A stretch of DNA of 64,000 nucleotides from Rhodopirellula bahusiensis (GTDB lineage Bacteria > Planctomycetota > Planctomycetia > Pirellulales > Pirellulaceae). Where the stretch lies: contig NZ_NIZW01000003.1 in assembly GCF_002727185.1 (NCBI RefSeq), positions 151,001 through 215,000 on the forward strand, read 5' to 3'. The notes beneath the pieces were generated by a model that worked only from the letters and a program-made list of their open reading frames with translations, did no database searches and was not told the origin of the DNA. Every line of letters starts with the position of its first letter. Positions within the stretch are counted from its first letter, which is position 1. Below are positions 63,468 through 64,000 of the stretch, one piece after another. The translations under genes and the position numbers were made by a program.

Positions 63468-63661
63468 GGCGGGTTGCATTAGGAAGAGGAGGATCAGGCG
63501 GACAAAGTTGAACGGCCATGCTGAAACCCGGTTCGGCGATTGATGCGTGCTCACTCGCTTCGCGTTGCCGATGGATTCCGCTGCTTCTCTTGTTTTGAAG
63601 ATGAAGAGGCAAGCGTTTTATCGACCTTGTCTGCGGTCGATCGCTCTCCCGGAGGGGGAAA

Positions 63662-64000
63662 GTGGCACAAACCGCACGTTCTCAGATCGATTCAAGTCAA
63701 AGCGATGGGCCTAGCACCGGAAGCCCAGAAGAAACTTCGGGAGCTCAAAAGGAGGACGAACCACGTGATTTGCGGTGCCAAACGGCGATTGTCGATGTGT
63801 GCGAGCAAGAAACCTTCAAAACAATTTGCAATAAATTCACCAACGGCCCTTGCGACATCCGAAGAGTACCCATATCTTCCCGCACCTCGCTGACAGCAAG
63901 CCACTTCGGTGGCCGAGAAGAAGCGGGAGACGGAAGGTTTTTTTGTGATGCTTTCGAGTGTCTTTCAAAAAACTTTTTTGAAGAAAACGGCCAACTCCGG
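63662..64000 (+). CDS. N-terminal part of an unrecognised protein, cut by the window end
   Basis: A GTG at 63662 has a strong ribosome site GGAGGGGG six bases upstream and opens a frame with no stop for 113 codons to the window edge. The N-terminus is Ser/Gln/Glu-rich and likely disordered (VAQTARSQIDSSQSDG, EETSGAQKEDE). Several cysteines follow (LRCQTAIVDVCEQETFKTIC, NGPCDI). A 19-base A/T palindrome falls within the frame at 63964-63982. No family is recognised. The competing frame from 63540 ends at 63893 and looks less likely. Confidence 0.5.
   Translation, partial: MAQTARSQIDSSQSDGPSTGSPEETSGAQKEDEPRDLRCQTAIVDVCEQETFKTICNKFTNGPCDIRRVPISSRTSLTASHFGGREEAGDGRFFCDAFECLSKNFFEENGQLR

Noticed and set aside
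63964..63982. TTCAAAAAA-C-TTTTTTGAA palindrome as a terminator
   Set aside because: The stem is almost only A/T, there is no GC core, and it lies inside a frame that appears to be coding.

Overview
The window looks like a chromosomal segment of a marine planctomycete, most likely Rhodopirellula or a close member of the Pirellulaceae. The signs are three sulfatase genes (four catalytic domains), an ECF sigma factor of the Rhodopirellula/Verrucomicrobium type with a FecR-like anti-sigma partner, DUF1559 and SHD1 proteins, a Pro/Gly/Arg-rich secreted protein, and a planctomycete-style c-type cytochrome joined to a DUF2231 membrane domain. No rRNA, tRNA, CRISPR array, phage or transposase gene was seen. 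Species assignment is inference.

Layout. 1-1.3 kb: the end of a DUF1348 protein and an Asp-nucleophile alpha/beta hydrolase. 1.35-12.9 kb: a regulatory and degradative block with an ECF sigma/FecR pair whose FecR protein carries a DNRLRE (CBM96)-like C-terminus; a divergent 1429-aa sulfatase with a duplicated C-terminal module; a phytanoyl-CoA-type dioxygenase; a 1047-aa tandem sulfatase with a VHL-beta-like domain between its two catalytic domains; and a secreted esterase. 13-26.4 kb: transport and envelope genes (AI-2E family protein, RND pump and adaptor, K+ channel, APC permease, cardiolipin synthase, HlyD/DUF3302 unit). 26.8-33.8 kb: DcaP-like and OprB-like porins flanking a three-gene secreted-protein operon. 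34.2-40.8 kb: a complete MoxR/Bat operon. 41-49 kb: a third sulfatase, pirin, GNAT, and a MarR regulator upstream of a YeiH-type putative sulfate exporter. 49-63.5 kb: a membrane transporter, an ABC system separated from its probable permease by a DUF1559 gene, an RlmK-like methyltransferase, polyphosphate kinase, the cytochrome/DUF2231 protein and an AAA ATPase. The last 339 bases open a new reading frame that runs off the window.

How the genes fit together. Sulfatases, a secreted esterase and a dioxygenase beside a sigma/anti-sigma switch suggest regulated breakdown of sulfated algal polysaccharide. The YeiH exporter could handle the sulfate released, and the porins could admit oligosaccharides; these links are inference. 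Translation is tightly coupled: about ten gene pairs overlap by ATGA, and one by TTGA.

Non-coding structure. Two near-identical ~173-bp elements with 15-bp terminal inverted repeats (MITE/REPIN-like) sit in opposite orientation in two convergent intergenic regions. A 66-bp near-perfect palindrome interrupts the Bat operon. A perfect 9-6-9 inverted repeat precedes marR. Two hairpins with T-rich tails look like real terminators.
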